Below are positions 32,764 to 42,977 of a DNA stretch of 47,198 nt, in pieces (positions within the stretch are counted from its first letter, which is position 1; each line of letters begins with the position of its first letter). Source of the stretch: Syntrophobacterales bacterium (GTDB taxonomy: Bacteria; Desulfobacterota; Syntrophia; Syntrophales; UBA5619). The stretch lies in the NCBI GenBank assembly GCA_019429105.1, contig JAHYJE010000027.1, positions 1 through 47,198 of the forward strand. Direction: 5' to 3'. The translations under genes were made by a program, and so were the position numbers. Below the pieces are notes generated by a model that saw only the letters and a program-made list of their open reading frames with translations, was not told the origin of the DNA and made no database searches.

Positions 32764-34107
32764 ATGGGATTACAAATCGGCGCTTCGGAAATTATTGCAA
32801 TAATCATCTTTCTGGCAACAATTACTGTAGTTATAACCGGTTGGTTCGACAGCGTGATCGCGGCTCTTTTGGGAGTCGTGGCCATGATCTGTTTCGGGGT
32901 CATGACGGACATCGACGCCTTCAAGTTTGTCGATTGGAATGTGATCGCCATCCTGCTTTCCATCTGGACCATCTCCGGATTTTTCGGCAGATCAGGAGTT
33001 CCCGCGTACCTGTCAGCCGTCGTGTTGAAGCTGTCCCGCGGCAATGTTCCCCTGTTTGTAGTCAGCGTCGGCGCCCTGGCCGGCCTCGTTTCGATGCTCA
33101 TCGATAATGTTGTGGTCGTCCTGATGTTCGCCCCGGTCATCTTCCATGCCTGCCGGCGCTTCAAGCTTCCCGCCTTCGGGCCGGTTCTTTTCATGGGGCT
33201 CTGCGCGAATTTCATGGGAACGGCGATGCTTCTGGGAGATCTGCCCCCGCAGATGCTCCACAGTGTTGCCAAAATCGAGTTCTCGGGTTTCATCTGGTTT
33301 ATGGGAAGGCCCTCTTCCTTTTTCATCCTGCTGATTGCCTATATCATCACCTGCACGGTCTTCTACTGGAAATTCAAGAAGGACTTCTCCGCGATCAAAA
33401 TGGATATCTCTTCCATGGGAAATGAGAACCCCCTTGATAACATCAAGGATAAGCCCTTCGCGATCATCTCCTGCGGAATTTTTATTCTGACCATCATAGC
33501 CATGGCCTTCCGGGAGAAATTTGGCTTTCACCTGGGGTTCATCGCCATGTGGGGCGCTCTGGCCAGCATCCTGTTTTTCACGATTTTCAAGGATCGCTTC
33601 ACAGTGGAAATCCCCGATGTCGAGGAAATCCTCAAGGAACTCGACTGGCGCGCCATTTTCTTTTATGTCTCACTGTTTGCGCTGGTCGGCGGCCTCGATC
33701 ACGCGGGCGTGATCAAGGTTGTCGCGGCAGCGATTACCCCGATGATCAAGGAGAGTCTGGTAGTGGGCAGCTCTGTCGTTTACTGGGTCACGGCGCCCAT
33801 CGTGGGTTTGGTCGAGCACGACGCCTACATCCTGACGATGCTTTATGTCATCCGCGACCTCGGCGCCGAGGGGATAAATCCCTGGCCTCTTTACTGGATG
33901 CTGCTTTGGGCGGGCACGCTAGGAAGCAACCTGACGATCGCCGGCGCCCCCGCCTTATTCGTCGCAAAAAATCTCGCCGACAAAGAAGACCAGCGCCGGA
34001 GCACTTTGAAGGAGTTTGTGAGCCTCTCTATTCCTTACGTGTTGATTTCCCTGCTTGCCTGCTACATTCCGGGAATGATCATCTGGGTGCTGCCGTTTGC
34101 CAAATAG
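32764..34107 (+). CDS. Ion-transporter (ArsB/NhaD/SLC13-like) family permease
   Basis: A 447-residue inner-membrane protein with about 11-12 hydrophobic segments. The two-fold pattern with LIDNVVVVLMFAPVIF and FMGTAMLLGDLPPQML in the first half, and GLVEHDAYILTMLYVI and GSNLTIAGAPALFVAK in the second, fits the ArsB/NhaD branch of the IT superfamily, which exchanges Na+/H+ or carries anions. NhaD-type Na+/H+ antiport is one option; arsenite or carboxylate transport is another. It appears to be a single-gene unit between the tRNA-Ser region and rpsT, with no arsenic or sodium-related neighbours to decide. Confidence 0.82.
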   Translation: MGLQIGASEIIAIIIFLATITVVITGWFDSVIAALLGVVAMICFGVMTDIDAFKFVDWNVIAILLSIWTISGFFGRSGVPAYLSAVVLKLSRGNVPLFVVSVGALAGLVSMLIDNVVVVLMFAPVIFHACRRFKLPAFGPVLFMGLCANFMGTAMLLGDLPPQMLHSVAKIEFSGFIWFMGRPSSFFILLIAYIITCTVFYWKFKKDFSAIKMDISSMGNENPLDNIKDKPFAIISCGIFILTIIAMAFREKFGFHLGFIAMWGALASILFFTIFKDRFTVEIPDVEEILKELDWRAIFFYVSLFALVGGLDHAGVIKVVAAAITPMIKESLVVGSSVVYWVTAPIVGLVEHDAYILTMLYVIRDLGAEGINPWPLYWMLLWAGTLGSNLTIAGAPALFVAKNLADKEDQRRSTLKEFVSLSIPYVLISLLACYIPGMIIWVLPFAK

Positions 34108-34138
34108 TCTTTCTGAAAAGTTTTATATTATTTTGATC

Positions 34139-34165
34139 TTGACAGGAAGAGACAACTGATATAGA
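34139..34165 (+). promoter_or_regulatory. Putative extended -10 promoter of rpsT
   Basis: TTGACA (34139-34144), a 15-base spacer and TATAGA (34160-34165) preceded by TGA, an extended -10 element that can compensate for the short spacer. The start would be near 34172, about 30 bases before the TTG start codon. Confidence 0.5.
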
Positions 34166-34201
34166 TGTTGCATCCCAAAATATATGAAGGAGGAAGTTTT
34201 T

Positions 34202-34468
34202 TTGGCTACACATAAATCTGCTGAAAAAAGAGACAGGCAGGACGTTAAACGTCTGGAACGCAACAGGGCGGTTAAAGCGAGCGTTAAAACCGCGATCAAG
34301 GCCGCGAGGGAAAACATCGGCGCTGGTAACGGCGAAAAGGCTGCGGCTTCTTTGGCAAAAGTCATTCCCGTTATCGCCAAAGCGGCGGCCCGGGGGACGA
34401 TTCACAAAAACAACGCCGCCCGCAAGATTTCCCGCCTAACCAAACTCGCAAACGCCGTTAAAGCCTGA
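34202..34468 (+). CDS. rpsT: Small ribosomal subunit protein bS20
   Basis: An 88-residue basic protein beginning (M)ATHKSAEKRDRQDVKRLERN, the standard bS20 opening, and ending with RKISRLTKLANAVKA. It binds 16S rRNA in the 30S body. The start codon is TTG at 34202, nine bases after a perfect AAGGAGG; the in-frame ATG at 34184 overlaps that Shine-Dalgarno sequence and would add six atypical residues. E. coli rpsT also begins with UUG, where the weak codon is part of autoregulation. The stop lies 3 bases from the convergent lptE stop. Confidence 0.96.
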   Translation: MATHKSAEKRDRQDVKRLERNRAVKASVKTAIKAARENIGAGNGEKAAASLAKVIPVIAKAAARGTIHKNNAARKISRLTKLANAVKA

Positions 34469-34471
34469 TTT

Positions 34472-35017
34472 TTAGAAATTCGCCATCATCATCTGATACG
34501 CCCTCTCGGCTGAATCCCCCGCCAGTTTGAGAAGGGCGTTTTTTCTGTTTCTTTCCGTCAAGGCCATGTTGGCGACAAGGTAATCGTCTGTCCCGGTTAC
34601 CGCCCGGTTTTCCCAGATGAGGCGGCCGCTGGCCCGTTCTTCAAAGATAACGGACATCCCGACAGTCATCCGTTCTTCCGCCGCCAGGTTTGATGACTTG
34701 TAGGAAAGGGGCGAGATCTGAATGCCGTTGACGCTCCCTCGGCAGATAACATCTGCTTTGTCCCGGCTGTCAGTCAGTTGAAAACGGCCCTCCTGCACAA
34801 AGCGATTGATAAACGCGCTGCGAACGATGTTTCCGGCGTAGGCCTCGCTTGTTTTATTGACAAATACCTCCACAAAAAAGGTCCGCAGATGCGGGAGGTT
34901 AACTTCCTCTCCCCCCGGAAAATGGTATCCGCAACCGGCCAAAATCAACAAGGCCAGGGATATCAGGAAGCTGTTTCTAACAATCCGGGGGGGAATATTC
35001 ACTGTTGCGAATCTCAT
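34472..35017 (-). CDS. lptE: LPS-assembly lipoprotein LptE
   Basis: A 181-residue outer-membrane lipoprotein with signal peptide and lipobox LILAGC (lipidated Cys29), followed by GYHFPGGEEVNLPHLRTFFV, typical of deltaproteobacterial LptE. The body has the LptE pattern (VNKTSEAY, INRFVQEGRFQL, NAVTGTDDYLV-like text). LptE plugs the LptD barrel and guides LPS to the surface, so the cell is a diderm with LPS. It follows leuS by 12 bases, a common order in this group. Confidence 0.88.
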   Translation of the reverse strand: MRFATVNIPPRIVRNSFLISLALLILAGCGYHFPGGEEVNLPHLRTFFVEVFVNKTSEAYAGNIVRSAFINRFVQEGRFQLTDSRDKADVICRGSVNGIQISPLSYKSSNLAAEERMTVGMSVIFEERASGRLIWENRAVTGTDDYLVANMALTERNRKNALLKLAGDSAERAYQMMMANF

Positions 35018-35029
35018 GGCGGCTGTTTT

Positions 35030-37615
35030 CTACCCCGCGACTACGATGTTTACCAACTTCTTCGGCACATAAACCACCTTGACGATCTGCTTGCCGCTGG
35101 TAAGGCCGACAATCCGCTCCTCGGCAAGGGAAAGCGCTTTGATTGCCTCTTCCTCCTCATCGGCGGCCACGGTTATCCGGCTTCGGACCTTGCCGTTGAT
35201 CTGCAGCACGATCGTGATTTTTTCCTCGGAGGCAACCCCATGATCGAACTCAGGCCAGGCTGCGTCTAAAAGCGGCCACTTTCCCCCGATCATGGCCCAG
35301 AGCTCTTCCGTGACATGGGGGACAATCGGGGCAAGGAGGGTGATTACCGTCTCCACCGTCTCCCGGACAACGGCAAAACCCGTTTGATCGTCTTTGGGGG
35401 GCCGCGGCAATTGATACAGGGCATTGACCAGTTCCATTACGGAGCTGATCGCCGTGTTGAAATGGAATCTCTCCTCAATATCGGCGGTCACCTTGCGGAT
35501 CGTCTGATGGGTCTTGCGGCGCAGCGCCTTGAGCTCCCCGGCAAGCGGCTGTTTCCCGTCGAACGGCTTGACATCCTTGATATCATCGAGATAATCGCCG
35601 ATGATTCTCCAGATCCTGTTGAGAAAGCGGAAACCTCCTTCCACCCCCTGGTCGCTCCATTCGAGATCCTTCTCCGGGGGCGACGCAAAAAGGCAGAAGA
35701 CCCTCACCGTATCGGCGCCGTAGGTGTTGATCAGGTAATCGGGATCGACGACGTTCTTCAGCGACTTCGACATCTTTTCCGTCTTGCCGATTGCCACATC
35801 CTGGCCGCAATGGGTGCATTTTCCCTCGTTGACCTCTTCGAGGAAAAGATAGCCGTGCGTCGGGCAGCGCATTGTCTCCTTGCAGACCATTCCCTGGGTC
35901 AGCATATTGGTGAACGGTTCGTCAACGCCCACTACGCCGAAATCCCTCAGCATCTTCGTATAGAAGCGTGAGTAGAGCAGGTGCAGGATCGCGTGCTCTA
36001 TCCCCCCTATGTACTGATCAACCGGCATCCAGTAGTCTATTTTTTTTCTGTCCAGCCCCGGTTTGACGTCATGATCGGCGCTGCAGAACCGCTCAAAATA
36101 CCAGGATGACTCGACAAAGGTGTCCATCGTATCGGTTTCGCGTCGGGCTGGTTTGCCGCAACGGGGACAGGTCGTTTCGACAAAAGACCGGTGCCTGGCA
36201 AGGGGAGAGCCTCCCGCGCCGCCGAACGCCACATCCATCGGCAGCACCACCGGCAGTTCCGCCTCTGGCACCGGCACAACCCCGCAATCTGAACAGTTGA
36301 CCATTGGGATCGGGGCGCCCCAGTAACGCTGGCGGGAGATTCCCCAGTCCCGCAGGCGGTACTGGATCGTCTTTTTGCCCCGGCCGAGCCCCTCCAGATG
36401 AGCGGCAATCGCCTCGAGAGCCGAGCGGTTCCCCGTTCCGTCAAAATGGCCGGAGTTCACCAGCACGCCGTCCCCGTCGTAGGCCTCCGTCATTGTTTGA
36501 ACGTTCAGGGTGCGATCCGGGGGCTGGATGACAACGATCAGCGGCAGGTCATATTTTCGGGCAAATTCGAAGTCGCGCTGATCGTGGGTAGGAACGGCCA
36601 TGACGCAGCCGGTGCCGTAGTCGGCCAGAACAAAGTTTGCCGCATAGATCGGCATCTTTCGTCCTGTTACGGGATTCAGGCAGTGGCTGTCCAAAAAAAC
36701 GCCCTCTTTTTCGTAGTAGTCGGAGGTGCGCATCTTCTTGTCCTGCTTCTTTATTTTCTCAACAAAAGCGAGCACTGCCGCTTCATTCGGCTTGCCGTGG
36801 GCCAGCTCAAGAACCAGTGGATGCTCTGCTGCGACCAGCATGAACGTGGCGCCGTAAATCGTATCCTGGCGGGTTGTAAAGACCTTGATCTCGCCGTCGC
36901 CTTCGGCCATCGGGAAAGATGCCTCGCAACCGTAGCTTTTGCCGATCCAGTTTTTCTGCATCGCCAGCACACGCTCCGGCCAGCCGGGCAGCTTGTCGCA
37001 GTAATCAAGCAGCTCCTCGATGTAATTGGTGATCCGGAAAAACCACTGTTTCAGATACCGCTCATTAACCTCGGCGCCGCAGCGCCAGCAGCACCCGGAC
37101 TCGACCTGTTCATTGGCAAGCACCGTCTGACACTGCGGGCACCAGTTAACGGTGGAGTCCTTCTGATAGGCCAGTCCTTTTTCGTACATCCACAAGAAGA
37201 AGAGCTGCTCCCATTTGTAGTACTCCGGCTCGCAGGTCGCAAGCTCCCGGTCCCAATCATAGCTGAAACCCATTCGCTTGAGTTCCCGCTTCATGTTTTT
37301 TATATTGTCGTGCGTCCAGACGGAAGGGTGGATGTCGCGTTCGATGGCGGCGTTCTCCGCCGGAAGGCCGAAGGCGTCCCACCCCATCGGGTGGAGAACG
37401 TTGTAGCCCCGCATCCGCTTGTACCGGGCCACGACATCGCCGATTGTGTAGTTGCGCACATGGCCGATATGGATCCGGCCGGAGGGATAGGGAAACATCT
37501 CGAGCAGATAATACTTCTTTTTATCAGGATCTTCGGTGACCCGGAAGAGCTGCTCGTCCTCCCAGCGCTTTTGCCACTTCTCTTCTATTTCCTTGGGGTT
37601 GTATTTTATTTCCAT
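35030..37615 (-). CDS. leuS: Leucyl-tRNA synthetase
   Basis: A class I aminoacyl-tRNA synthetase of 861 residues. The HIGH motif is in [18 protein letters not shown] near residue 45 and KMSKS in [21 protein letters not shown]1 editing domain lies between, and a zinc-module (CPQC..CWRC) is present. Length is normal for bacterial LeuRS. The ATG at 37615 has GGAG seven bases upstream; the TTG just before it is less likely. It lies between nusB and lptE on the same strand with short gaps. Confidence 0.98.
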   Translation of the reverse strand: MEIKYNPKEIEEKWQKRWEDEQLFRVTEDPDKKKYYLLEMFPYPSGRIHIGHVRNYTIGDVVARYKRMRGYNVLHPMGWDAFGLPAENAAIERDIHPSVWTHDNIKNMKRELKRMGFSYDWDRELATCEPEYYKWEQLFFLWMYEKGLAYQKDSTVNWCPQCQTVLANEQVESGCCWRCGAEVNERYLKQWFFRITNYIEELLDYCDKLPGWPERVLAMQKNWIGKSYGCEASFPMAEGDGEIKVFTTRQDTIYGATFMLVAAEHPLVLELAHGKPNEAAVLAFVEKIKKQDKKMRTSDYYEKEGVFLDSHCLNPVTGRKMPIYAANFVLADYGTGCVMAVPTHDQRDFEFARKYDLPLIVVIQPPDRTLNVQTMTEAYDGDGVLVNSGHFDGTGNRSALEAIAAHLEGLGRGKKTIQYRLRDWGISRQRYWGAPIPMVNCSDCGVVPVPEAELPVVLPMDVAFGGAGGSPLARHRSFVETTCPRCGKPARRETDTMDTFVESSWYFERFCSADHDVKPGLDRKKIDYWMPVDQYIGGIEHAILHLLYSRFYTKMLRDFGVVGVDEPFTNMLTQGMVCKETMRCPTHGYLFLEEVNEGKCTHCGQDVAIGKTEKMSKSLKNVVDPDYLINTYGADTVRVFCLFASPPEKDLEWSDQGVEGGFRFLNRIWRIIGDYLDDIKDVKPFDGKQPLAGELKALRRKTHQTIRKVTADIEERFHFNTAISSVMELVNALYQLPRPPKDDQTGFAVVRETVETVITLLAPIVPHVTEELWAMIGGKWPLLDAAWPEFDHGVASEEKITIVLQINGKVRSRITVAADEEEEAIKALSLAEERIVGLTSGKQIVKVVYVPKKLVNIVVAG

Positions 37616-37636
37616 CAAGTCGCTCCGATAAATATG

Positions 37637-38092
37637 TCAATTCCCGCCTTCGCTGCCGCCCGCTTCGTTTTTGCCGGGCAATTTTTCGTAGAGGGCGTCC
37701 AGAATGCCGTTAATGAACGATCCTGAATTTTCCGAGCCGTAGATCTTGCCCAGATCAATGGCCTCGTTCAAAGTTACCTTCGGCGGGACATCCGGACAAA
37801 ACAACAGTTCATAAACGGCCATTCGCAGGATGCTCTTATCGACGCGCGACATGCGGCCGATTGTCCAATTCTCGGAATTGCCGCTGATCAGCTTGTCGAT
37901 TTCCAGCCGGTTTTTCCATGTTCCCGCGACCAGTTCGTGGGAAAATCTCTTTATTTCTTCCGACATTTCCCCGGAAGTGTTGTCGAAATTGGCCCAAAAA
38001 AGGGCAATAGCATCGTCCAGCTCTCCCTCCTGGGTGTCTAACCCGTAAAGAATCTGAAGCGCTATTTCCCTTGACTTCCGCCTTTTGTGCAT
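37637..38092 (-). CDS. nusB: Transcription antitermination factor NusB
   Basis: A 151-residue all-helical protein starting at the ATG at 38092 (MHKRRKSREIALQILYGLD, the usual NusB opening), with GAGG close upstream. Conserved segments VDKSILRMAVYELLF and VTLNEAIDLGKIYGSENSGS are present. It binds boxA RNA with bS10 during rRNA transcription. The frame continues to 38170 into ribH, but that extension is not NusB-like. It follows ribH in the widespread ribH-nusB order. Confidence 0.96.
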   Translation of the reverse strand: MHKRRKSREIALQILYGLDTQEGELDDAIALFWANFDNTSGEMSEEIKRFSHELVAGTWKNRLEIDKLISGNSENWTIGRMSRVDKSILRMAVYELLFCPDVPPKVTLNEAIDLGKIYGSENSGSFINGILDALYEKLPGKNEAGGSEGGN

Positions 38093-38141
38093 TCGTTCCT
38101 CTAACTTCGCCGGTCTTGTCCTGCGAATCTGTCGAAATGGT

Positions 38142-38612
38142 CTATAGGGAAAGGTTTCTGAACAGATCAACCATTTCTATCGCCGACATGGCGGCATCCC
38201 AGCCCTTGTTTCCCATCTTGGCGCCGGCTCGTTCAATAGCCTGCTCAATGGTGTCGGTTGTCAAAACTCCGAAGGAAATCGGCACTTCCGTTTCCAGACC
38301 GACCATGGCGATCCCTTTGGCAACCTCGGAACTGATGTACTCAAAATGGGGGGTGGCGCCCCGGATGACGGCGCCCAGACAGATGACGGCGTCGTATTTG
38401 CCGCTTTTTGCCATCTTTTTCGCGGCCAGCGGCAATTCAAAGGCGCCGGGCACCCGCACGATTCGGATATCTTTTTCCGCCCCGCCCGCCCTTGTAATCG
38501 CGTCTATCGCCCCGTCAATCAGGCGCGCACTGATAAAGTCGTTGAACCGGCTGGCCGCGATTCCAAACCGCATTCCCTTTGCAACTATCTTCCCCTCGAT
38601 AATTTCCGGCAT
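38142..38612 (-). CDS. ribH: 6,7-dimethyl-8-ribityllumazine synthase
   Basis: A 156-residue lumazine synthase joining 5-amino-6-ribitylaminouracil with dihydroxybutanone phosphate. Signatures: [29 protein letters not shown], the [15 protein letters not shown] block with catalytic His, and [16 protein letters not shown]. It is complete, and part of the rib cluster ribE-ribBA-ribH. Confidence 0.97.
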   Translation of the reverse strand: MPEIIEGKIVAKGMRFGIAASRFNDFISARLIDGAIDAITRAGGAEKDIRIVRVPGAFELPLAAKKMAKSGKYDAVICLGAVIRGATPHFEYISSEVAKGIAMVGLETEVPISFGVLTTDTIEQAIERAGAKMGNKGWDAAMSAIEMVDLFRNLSL

Positions 38613-38645
38613 CTTTCTTCTCCTTTGCTTAGGAAAGGCCTCTTT

Positions 38646-39848
38646 CTATAACTTCAGTATATGCCCCATTTTGTTTTTTTTGGTCCGCAGGTATTTTATA
38701 TTATTGTCATTTGGCTTTATCTCGATCGGCACCCGCTCGGTAACGGTCAGTCCGTATCCGTCAAGACCGACGATCTTCTTGGGGTTATTGGTCAACAGGC
38801 GCATCCTTCTCACCCCCAGATCGGCCAGGATCTGGGCGCCTATTCCGTAATCCCTCAGATCCTCTTTAAATCCAAGACTGATATTGGCCTCCACGGTGTC
38901 GAGCCCCTGATCCTGAAGATTGTACGCCTTCATTTTATTGACCAGCCCGATTCCACGGCCCTCCTGGTGCATATAGACAAGCACCCCTTTGCCCGCCTCA
39001 TCGATCATCTGCATTGCCCGGTGCAACTGGTCGCCGCAATCGCACCTTTCGGAACCGAAAACATCGCCGGTCAGGCATTCCGAATGCACCCGCACGAGAA
39101 CCTCGTCCCCGGGGCTTATCTCCCCTTTTACCAAGGCCACATGCTGGATGTCGTCCACATCGTTTTCATAAACGATGACCTTGAAAATGCCGCCGTACCG
39201 CGTCGGGACCGTGGCCGTCGCCGCCCGGCGGATCAGCGATTCGTGCTGCATGCGAAAGTCGATCAGATCCTTGATCGTCACGATCTTGAGGCCGAACTCC
39301 TTGGCGAAGATCTCCAGATCGGGCATCCTCGCCATCGTGCCGTCGTCCTTCATAATCTCGCAGATAACCCCGGCCGGCTTCAGTCCGGCAAGCCGGGCCA
39401 GATCAACGGAACCTTCTGTCTGACCGGTGCGTACCAGCACCCCTCCCTTGCGGGCGCGGATCGGGAAAATATGCCCGGGGCTGACCAGATCGTCCGACTT
39501 CGCATTGTCGGCAACCGCGGCCAGGATTGTCGTCGCGCGATCCGCCGCCGAGATGCCCGTTGTCACCCCCTGCTTGGCCTCGATGGAGACGGTAAAGGCG
39601 GTATTGAATCGGGAGCGGTTATCCCTGACCATCGCCGGCAGACGCAGGTTGTCGGCCGCTTCCTCGGTAAGGGTCAGACAGATCAGCCCCCGACCGTAGC
39701 GGGCCATGAAGTTGATCGCCTCCGCCGTGACAAATTCCGCCGCCATGAACAGATCGCCCTCGTTTTCACGATCCTCGTCATCCACCAGGATAACCATCTT
39801 GCCGCTGCGGATATCAACCATTGCCTCTTTGATGCTGCTTACACCCAT
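38646..39848 (-). CDS. ribBA: Bifunctional 3,4-dihydroxy-2-butanone-4-phosphate synthase / GTP cyclohydrolase II
   Basis: A 400-residue fusion. The N-terminal RibB domain has the acidic loop [12 protein letters not shown] and [16 protein letters not shown]. The C-terminal RibA domain has the zinc site Cys-x10-Cys-x-Cys in [20 protein letters not shown] and the [15 protein letters not shown] loop. Each half makes one of the two riboflavin precursors. Both active sites look intact. Confidence 0.97.
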   Translation of the reverse strand: MGVSSIKEAMVDIRSGKMVILVDDEDRENEGDLFMAAEFVTAEAINFMARYGRGLICLTLTEEAADNLRLPAMVRDNRSRFNTAFTVSIEAKQGVTTGISAADRATTILAAVADNAKSDDLVSPGHIFPIRARKGGVLVRTGQTEGSVDLARLAGLKPAGVICEIMKDDGTMARMPDLEIFAKEFGLKIVTIKDLIDFRMQHESLIRRAATATVPTRYGGIFKVIVYENDVDDIQHVALVKGEISPGDEVLVRVHSECLTGDVFGSERCDCGDQLHRAMQMIDEAGKGVLVYMHQEGRGIGLVNKMKAYNLQDQGLDTVEANISLGFKEDLRDYGIGAQILADLGVRRMRLLTNNPKKIVGLDGYGLTVTERVPIEIKPNDNNIKYLRTKKNKMGHILKL

Positions 39849-39924
39849 GATATCTCCCCTGAAATTATCTCAGCCCCGCCCGTTGAATTATCAGGCCAGA
39901 AGCTTGATTTGCCTGTCATTCCCT

Positions 39925-40605
39925 TTATTTTATAAACCCGTGGCGGGACAGCATCTCCAAACTGATTCCCTCTTTTGCGCCCACTTCCGGCAAAACCGCA
40001 TCGCCCTGGTTGCTGCCTTTTACAAGCTTCTCTATGTACCTGGCGATGATGTCGGTTTCAATATTGACGTCATCCCCTCCCTTTTTTATCCCGAGAGTTG
40101 TCCCGGCGGCTGTATGCGGGATGACGTTAACATAAAATCTGTCTTTTTCACAGCGATTGACGGTAAGGCTGATTCCGTCCACGGTGATCGACCCTTTAAC
40201 CACGACATACCGGGCCAGTTCGGGACTAATTGCAAACCCGAAGAGCAGAGACCCGGAACGGGTCGTTTTCTCGATTATTTTTCCTGTCCCATCGACATGG
40301 CCAAGGACAATGTGCCCTCCCAGACGGTCGCTTAACCGCAGCGCCTTTTCGAGATTTACCGGTCGTCCCGGTTGCAGATTGCGGAGGGTTGTTTTAGCCA
40401 GTGTTTCCGCGGAAACGTCCACCGTGAAAGCCCGTCCGGAAATGGCGGTGACCGTCAGACAGGCGCCGTTTACCGAAATGCTGTCCCCCGCCTTTACATC
40501 GTCAAGCGGCAACGCGGTTTCTATTTCCAAAAGGGCGTCCTCTCCCCGGCTCGCCATCCGCCGGACTGAACCCATCGCCTCAGTTATTCCCGTGAACAAT
40601 ATCAT
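39925..40605 (-). CDS. ribE: Riboflavin synthase, alpha chain
   Basis: About 226 residues with two repeated lumazine-binding domains, beginning [14 protein letters not shown], the near-universal start. SVNGACLTVT and the second-half SITVDGISLTVN show the duplication. It dismutates two lumazines to riboflavin. The ATG at 40605 overlaps the nrdR stop (TGATG), so translation is coupled. ribD, which usually stands between nrdR and ribE, is missing here. Confidence 0.97.
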   Translation of the reverse strand: MILFTGITEAMGSVRRMASRGEDALLEIETALPLDDVKAGDSISVNGACLTVTAISGRAFTVDVSAETLAKTTLRNLQPGRPVNLEKALRLSDRLGGHIVLGHVDGTGKIIEKTTRSGSLLFGFAISPELARYVVVKGSITVDGISLTVNRCEKDRFYVNVIPHTAAGTTLGIKKGGDDVNIETDIIARYIEKLVKGSNQGDAVLPEVGAKEGISLEMLSRHGFIK

Positions 40606-41129
40606 CACCCCGGATTGTTCTTCTTCTCCTTTTTATGAACGCCAAGCTGCGCTTTATGGACATTGAGCGTCCCTTTTTTCTTGCGCAGAATATCCTTCAA
40701 TTCTTCAAAAAAATCACTTACATCGCGAAATTCCCGGTAAACCGAGGCGAAACGGACATAGGCAACGCCGTCGAGCTGCTGGAGCTCCTGCATGATCGTT
40801 TCGCCGATCACCTGAGAGGGGATCTCCTTGCCCGGGAATTCCTGGCAGACATGCTTGACATTTTCCACCACAGCCTCGATGGAATCCGTGCTTATCGGAC
40901 GTTTCTCGCAGGCCTTTTTAATCCCGGAGCTTATCTTCATCTGGTCGAAGGACTCCCGGCGGCCATCTTTTTTAACGACAACCGGCAGCATTTCCTCAAC
41001 AAATTCGTGGGTTGTAAAACGCCTGCCGCAACCGAGACACTCCCGTCTGCGTCTTATTTCGTTTCCGTCCCGGCTGATTCTGGAGTCTGTAACCCGGTCT
41101 TCATAATAGCCGCAAAAAGGGCACTTCAT
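40605..41129 (-). CDS. nrdR: Transcriptional repressor NrdR (with repeat-derived tail)
   Basis: A 174-residue Zn-ribbon/ATP-cone repressor of ribonucleotide reductase genes. The zinc ribbon is [27 protein letters not shown]; the ATP-cone [20 protein letters not shown] follows. Family members usually end soon after the FFEELKDIL segment at about 150 residues. Here about 22 more residues follow, containing [14 protein letters not shown], encoded by two 21-bp repeat units in tandem. The core regulator looks intact. It overlaps comEB by 4 bases and ribE by 1. Confidence 0.95.
   Translation of the reverse strand: MKCPFCGYYEDRVTDSRISRDGNEIRRRRECLGCGRRFTTHEFVEEMLPVVVKKDGRRESFDQMKISSGIKKACEKRPISTDSIEAVVENVKHVCQEFPGKEIPSQVIGETIMQELQQLDGVAYVRFASVYREFRDVSDFFEELKDILRKKKGTLNVHKAQLGVHKKEKKNNPG
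40635..40676. repeat. Degenerate tandem pair of the 21-bp repeat inside the 3' end of nrdR
   Basis: Units 40635-40655 and 40656-40676 match the consensus unit at 16 and 15 of 21 positions and keep the exact 21-bp period. On the minus strand they are read in frame as the heptads GTLNVHK and AQLGVHK of NrdR. Confidence 0.65.
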
Positions 41130-41584
41130 CGCAACGACACCTCAATCCCCGCTTCAGCCAACATCTCTTTCGCCAGGGGATCATGATAGTCGTTGCTGAC
41201 TACAACGCGCACAACCCCGGCGTTAATCAGCATTTTTGCACAGATGCTGCACGGGTAGTTAGTGCAGTACAGGGTGGCGCCCTTCGTGCCGGCCCCATGC
41301 AGGGCGGCCTGAATAACGGCGTTTTGTTCAGCGTGCAGCCCCCGGCAGAGTTCATGACGCTCGCCGGAAGGAACCTGACACTGCTCCCGCAGGCACCCAA
41401 CCTCGCCGCAGTGCCGGATCCCGGTGGGGGCGCCGTTGTATCCGGTGGAAAGGATAAAGCGGTCGCGGACAAGCACGGCGCCTACATGGCGGCGCAGACA
41501 AGTCGAGCGTTTGGCGACAACCCCGGCGATTTCCAGGAAGTAATCATCCCAGGGGGGACGTATGTTTTGCTGCTCTCTTTCCAT
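41126..41584 (-). CDS. comEB: dCMP deaminase (ComEB-type) zinc deaminase
   Basis: A 152-residue cytidine-deaminase-fold enzyme. The zinc/catalytic motifs are [13 protein letters not shown] (HAE) and [14 protein letters not shown] (PCxxC). The insertion with several Cys and His residues between ([12 protein letters not shown]) is typical of dCMP deaminases of this subgroup. It supplies dUMP for thymidylate synthesis. It overlaps nrdR by 4 bases (ATGA), tying two deoxynucleotide-related genes. Confidence 0.93.
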   Translation of the reverse strand: MEREQQNIRPPWDDYFLEIAGVVAKRSTCLRRHVGAVLVRDRFILSTGYNGAPTGIRHCGEVGCLREQCQVPSGERHELCRGLHAEQNAVIQAALHGAGTKGATLYCTNYPCSICAKMLINAGVVRVVVSNDYHDPLAKEMLAEAGIEVSLR

Positions 41585-41627
41585 TGGCGGCCACTGCCTT
41601 GTCTATTGGAAATCAACGGGGATTCCT

Positions 41628-42884
41628 TCAGCGATTCTCCCTTATCCTTTGTGGATAGAGGGGGAAACGTTCGCACAAAACGCTTACCTCCTGACGCACC
41701 TCGGCAAGCCGTTTTTCGTCGTGGATATTCTTCAGCACGGATGTGAAGAACCCGGCAATCTGCTTCATCTCCGCTTCTTTCATTCCCCGCGTTGTCAGGG
41801 CGGGGGTTCCGATACGGATTCCGCTTGTTGTTTGCGCCCCCCTGGTGTCGTAGGGAATGCGGTTTTTATTGATGGTAATGCCGGCCCGGTCAAGGGCTTC
41901 CTGCGCCTCGCTTCCGGAGATGCCGACACTCGTTAAATCTACAAGCAGCAAATGATTATCGGTGCCGCCTGTCACTAAGCGGAGGCCATCGGCAAGCAGT
42001 TCATCGGCCAGGGTTTTGGCATTTTTCAAGATCTGCATCTGGTAGAGGCGAAACTCCTCGGTCAGGGCCTCTTTCATGGCTACCGCCTTGGCCGCGATAA
42101 TGTGCATCAGCGGGCCTCCCTGCATGCCGGGAAAGATGCTTTCGTCCAATTTCTTAGCGTATTGACTTTTGCAGAGGATAAGCCCGCCACGGGGTCCGCG
42201 GAGGGTCTTGTGGGTGGTCATGGTCACGAACTCGCAGCACGGCACCGGGGACGGATGAAGGCCGGCGGCAACCAGACCGCCGATGTGAGCGATATCGGCC
42301 AACAGCAGCGCCCCGGTCTCGTCGGCGATCTTCCGGAATTTCTCGTAATCGATAATCCGGGGATAGGCGCTGGCGCCGACCACGATGATCTTGGGTTGAT
42401 GCTGCCGGTTCAGGGCGGCAACCTGATCGAAGTCGATGGTTTCCGTTTCCCGGTCCACCCCGTAGAAAAAGCTCCTGTATAATTTCCCGGAAAAACTGGC
42501 CGGGCTTCCATGCGACAGATGCCCGCCGTGGGAGAGGTTCATGCCCAGAATCGTATCGCCGGGCTTCAGAACTGAACAATAGACGGCCATGTTGGCCTGA
42601 ACGCCGGCATGCGGCTGGACATTGGCGTGTTCGGCGCCGAAGAGTTTTTTGCTCCGGTCAATCGCTAGCTGCTCCACGATATCGACAAATTCGCACCCGC
42701 CGTAATACCGATGTCCCGGATATCCCTCGGCATACTTGTTTGTCATAACGCTTCCCTGGGCCTCCAGCACCGCCTCGCTGACAAAATTCTCCGAGGCGAT
42801 CATCTCCAGCTTCCCGGCCTGTCTTCTCGTTTCCCGGCTGATTGAATAAGCGACTTCCGGGTCGGCCTGCATCAAATAGGACAT
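41628..42884 (-). CDS. glyA: Serine hydroxymethyltransferase
   Basis: A 418-residue PLP enzyme exchanging serine + THF with glycine + 5,10-methylene-THF. Signatures are [37 protein letters not shown], and the PLP-lysine motif [15 protein letters not shown]. Length is normal. In this organism it links the THF branch (see fhs) with amino acids. It lies in the rpiB-glyA-comEB-nrdR order frequently seen in Desulfobacterota. Confidence 0.98.
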   Translation of the reverse strand: MSYLMQADPEVAYSISRETRRQAGKLEMIASENFVSEAVLEAQGSVMTNKYAEGYPGHRYYGGCEFVDIVEQLAIDRSKKLFGAEHANVQPHAGVQANMAVYCSVLKPGDTILGMNLSHGGHLSHGSPASFSGKLYRSFFYGVDRETETIDFDQVAALNRQHQPKIIVVGASAYPRIIDYEKFRKIADETGALLLADIAHIGGLVAAGLHPSPVPCCEFVTMTTHKTLRGPRGGLILCKSQYAKKLDESIFPGMQGGPLMHIIAAKAVAMKEALTEEFRLYQMQILKNAKTLADELLADGLRLVTGGTDNHLLLVDLTSVGISGSEAQEALDRAGITINKNRIPYDTRGAQTTSGIRIGTPALTTRGMKEAEMKQIAGFFTSVLKNIHDEKRLAEVRQEVSVLCERFPLYPQRIRENR

Positions 42885-42977
42885 CTGTCTTCTTTCCTCC
42901 TGCGATAATGAATATACAACGTTTTCCCGTTACAAGAACCGTCTCCCCCTTTACGGCCATCAACCAGTCGTTTCCCG

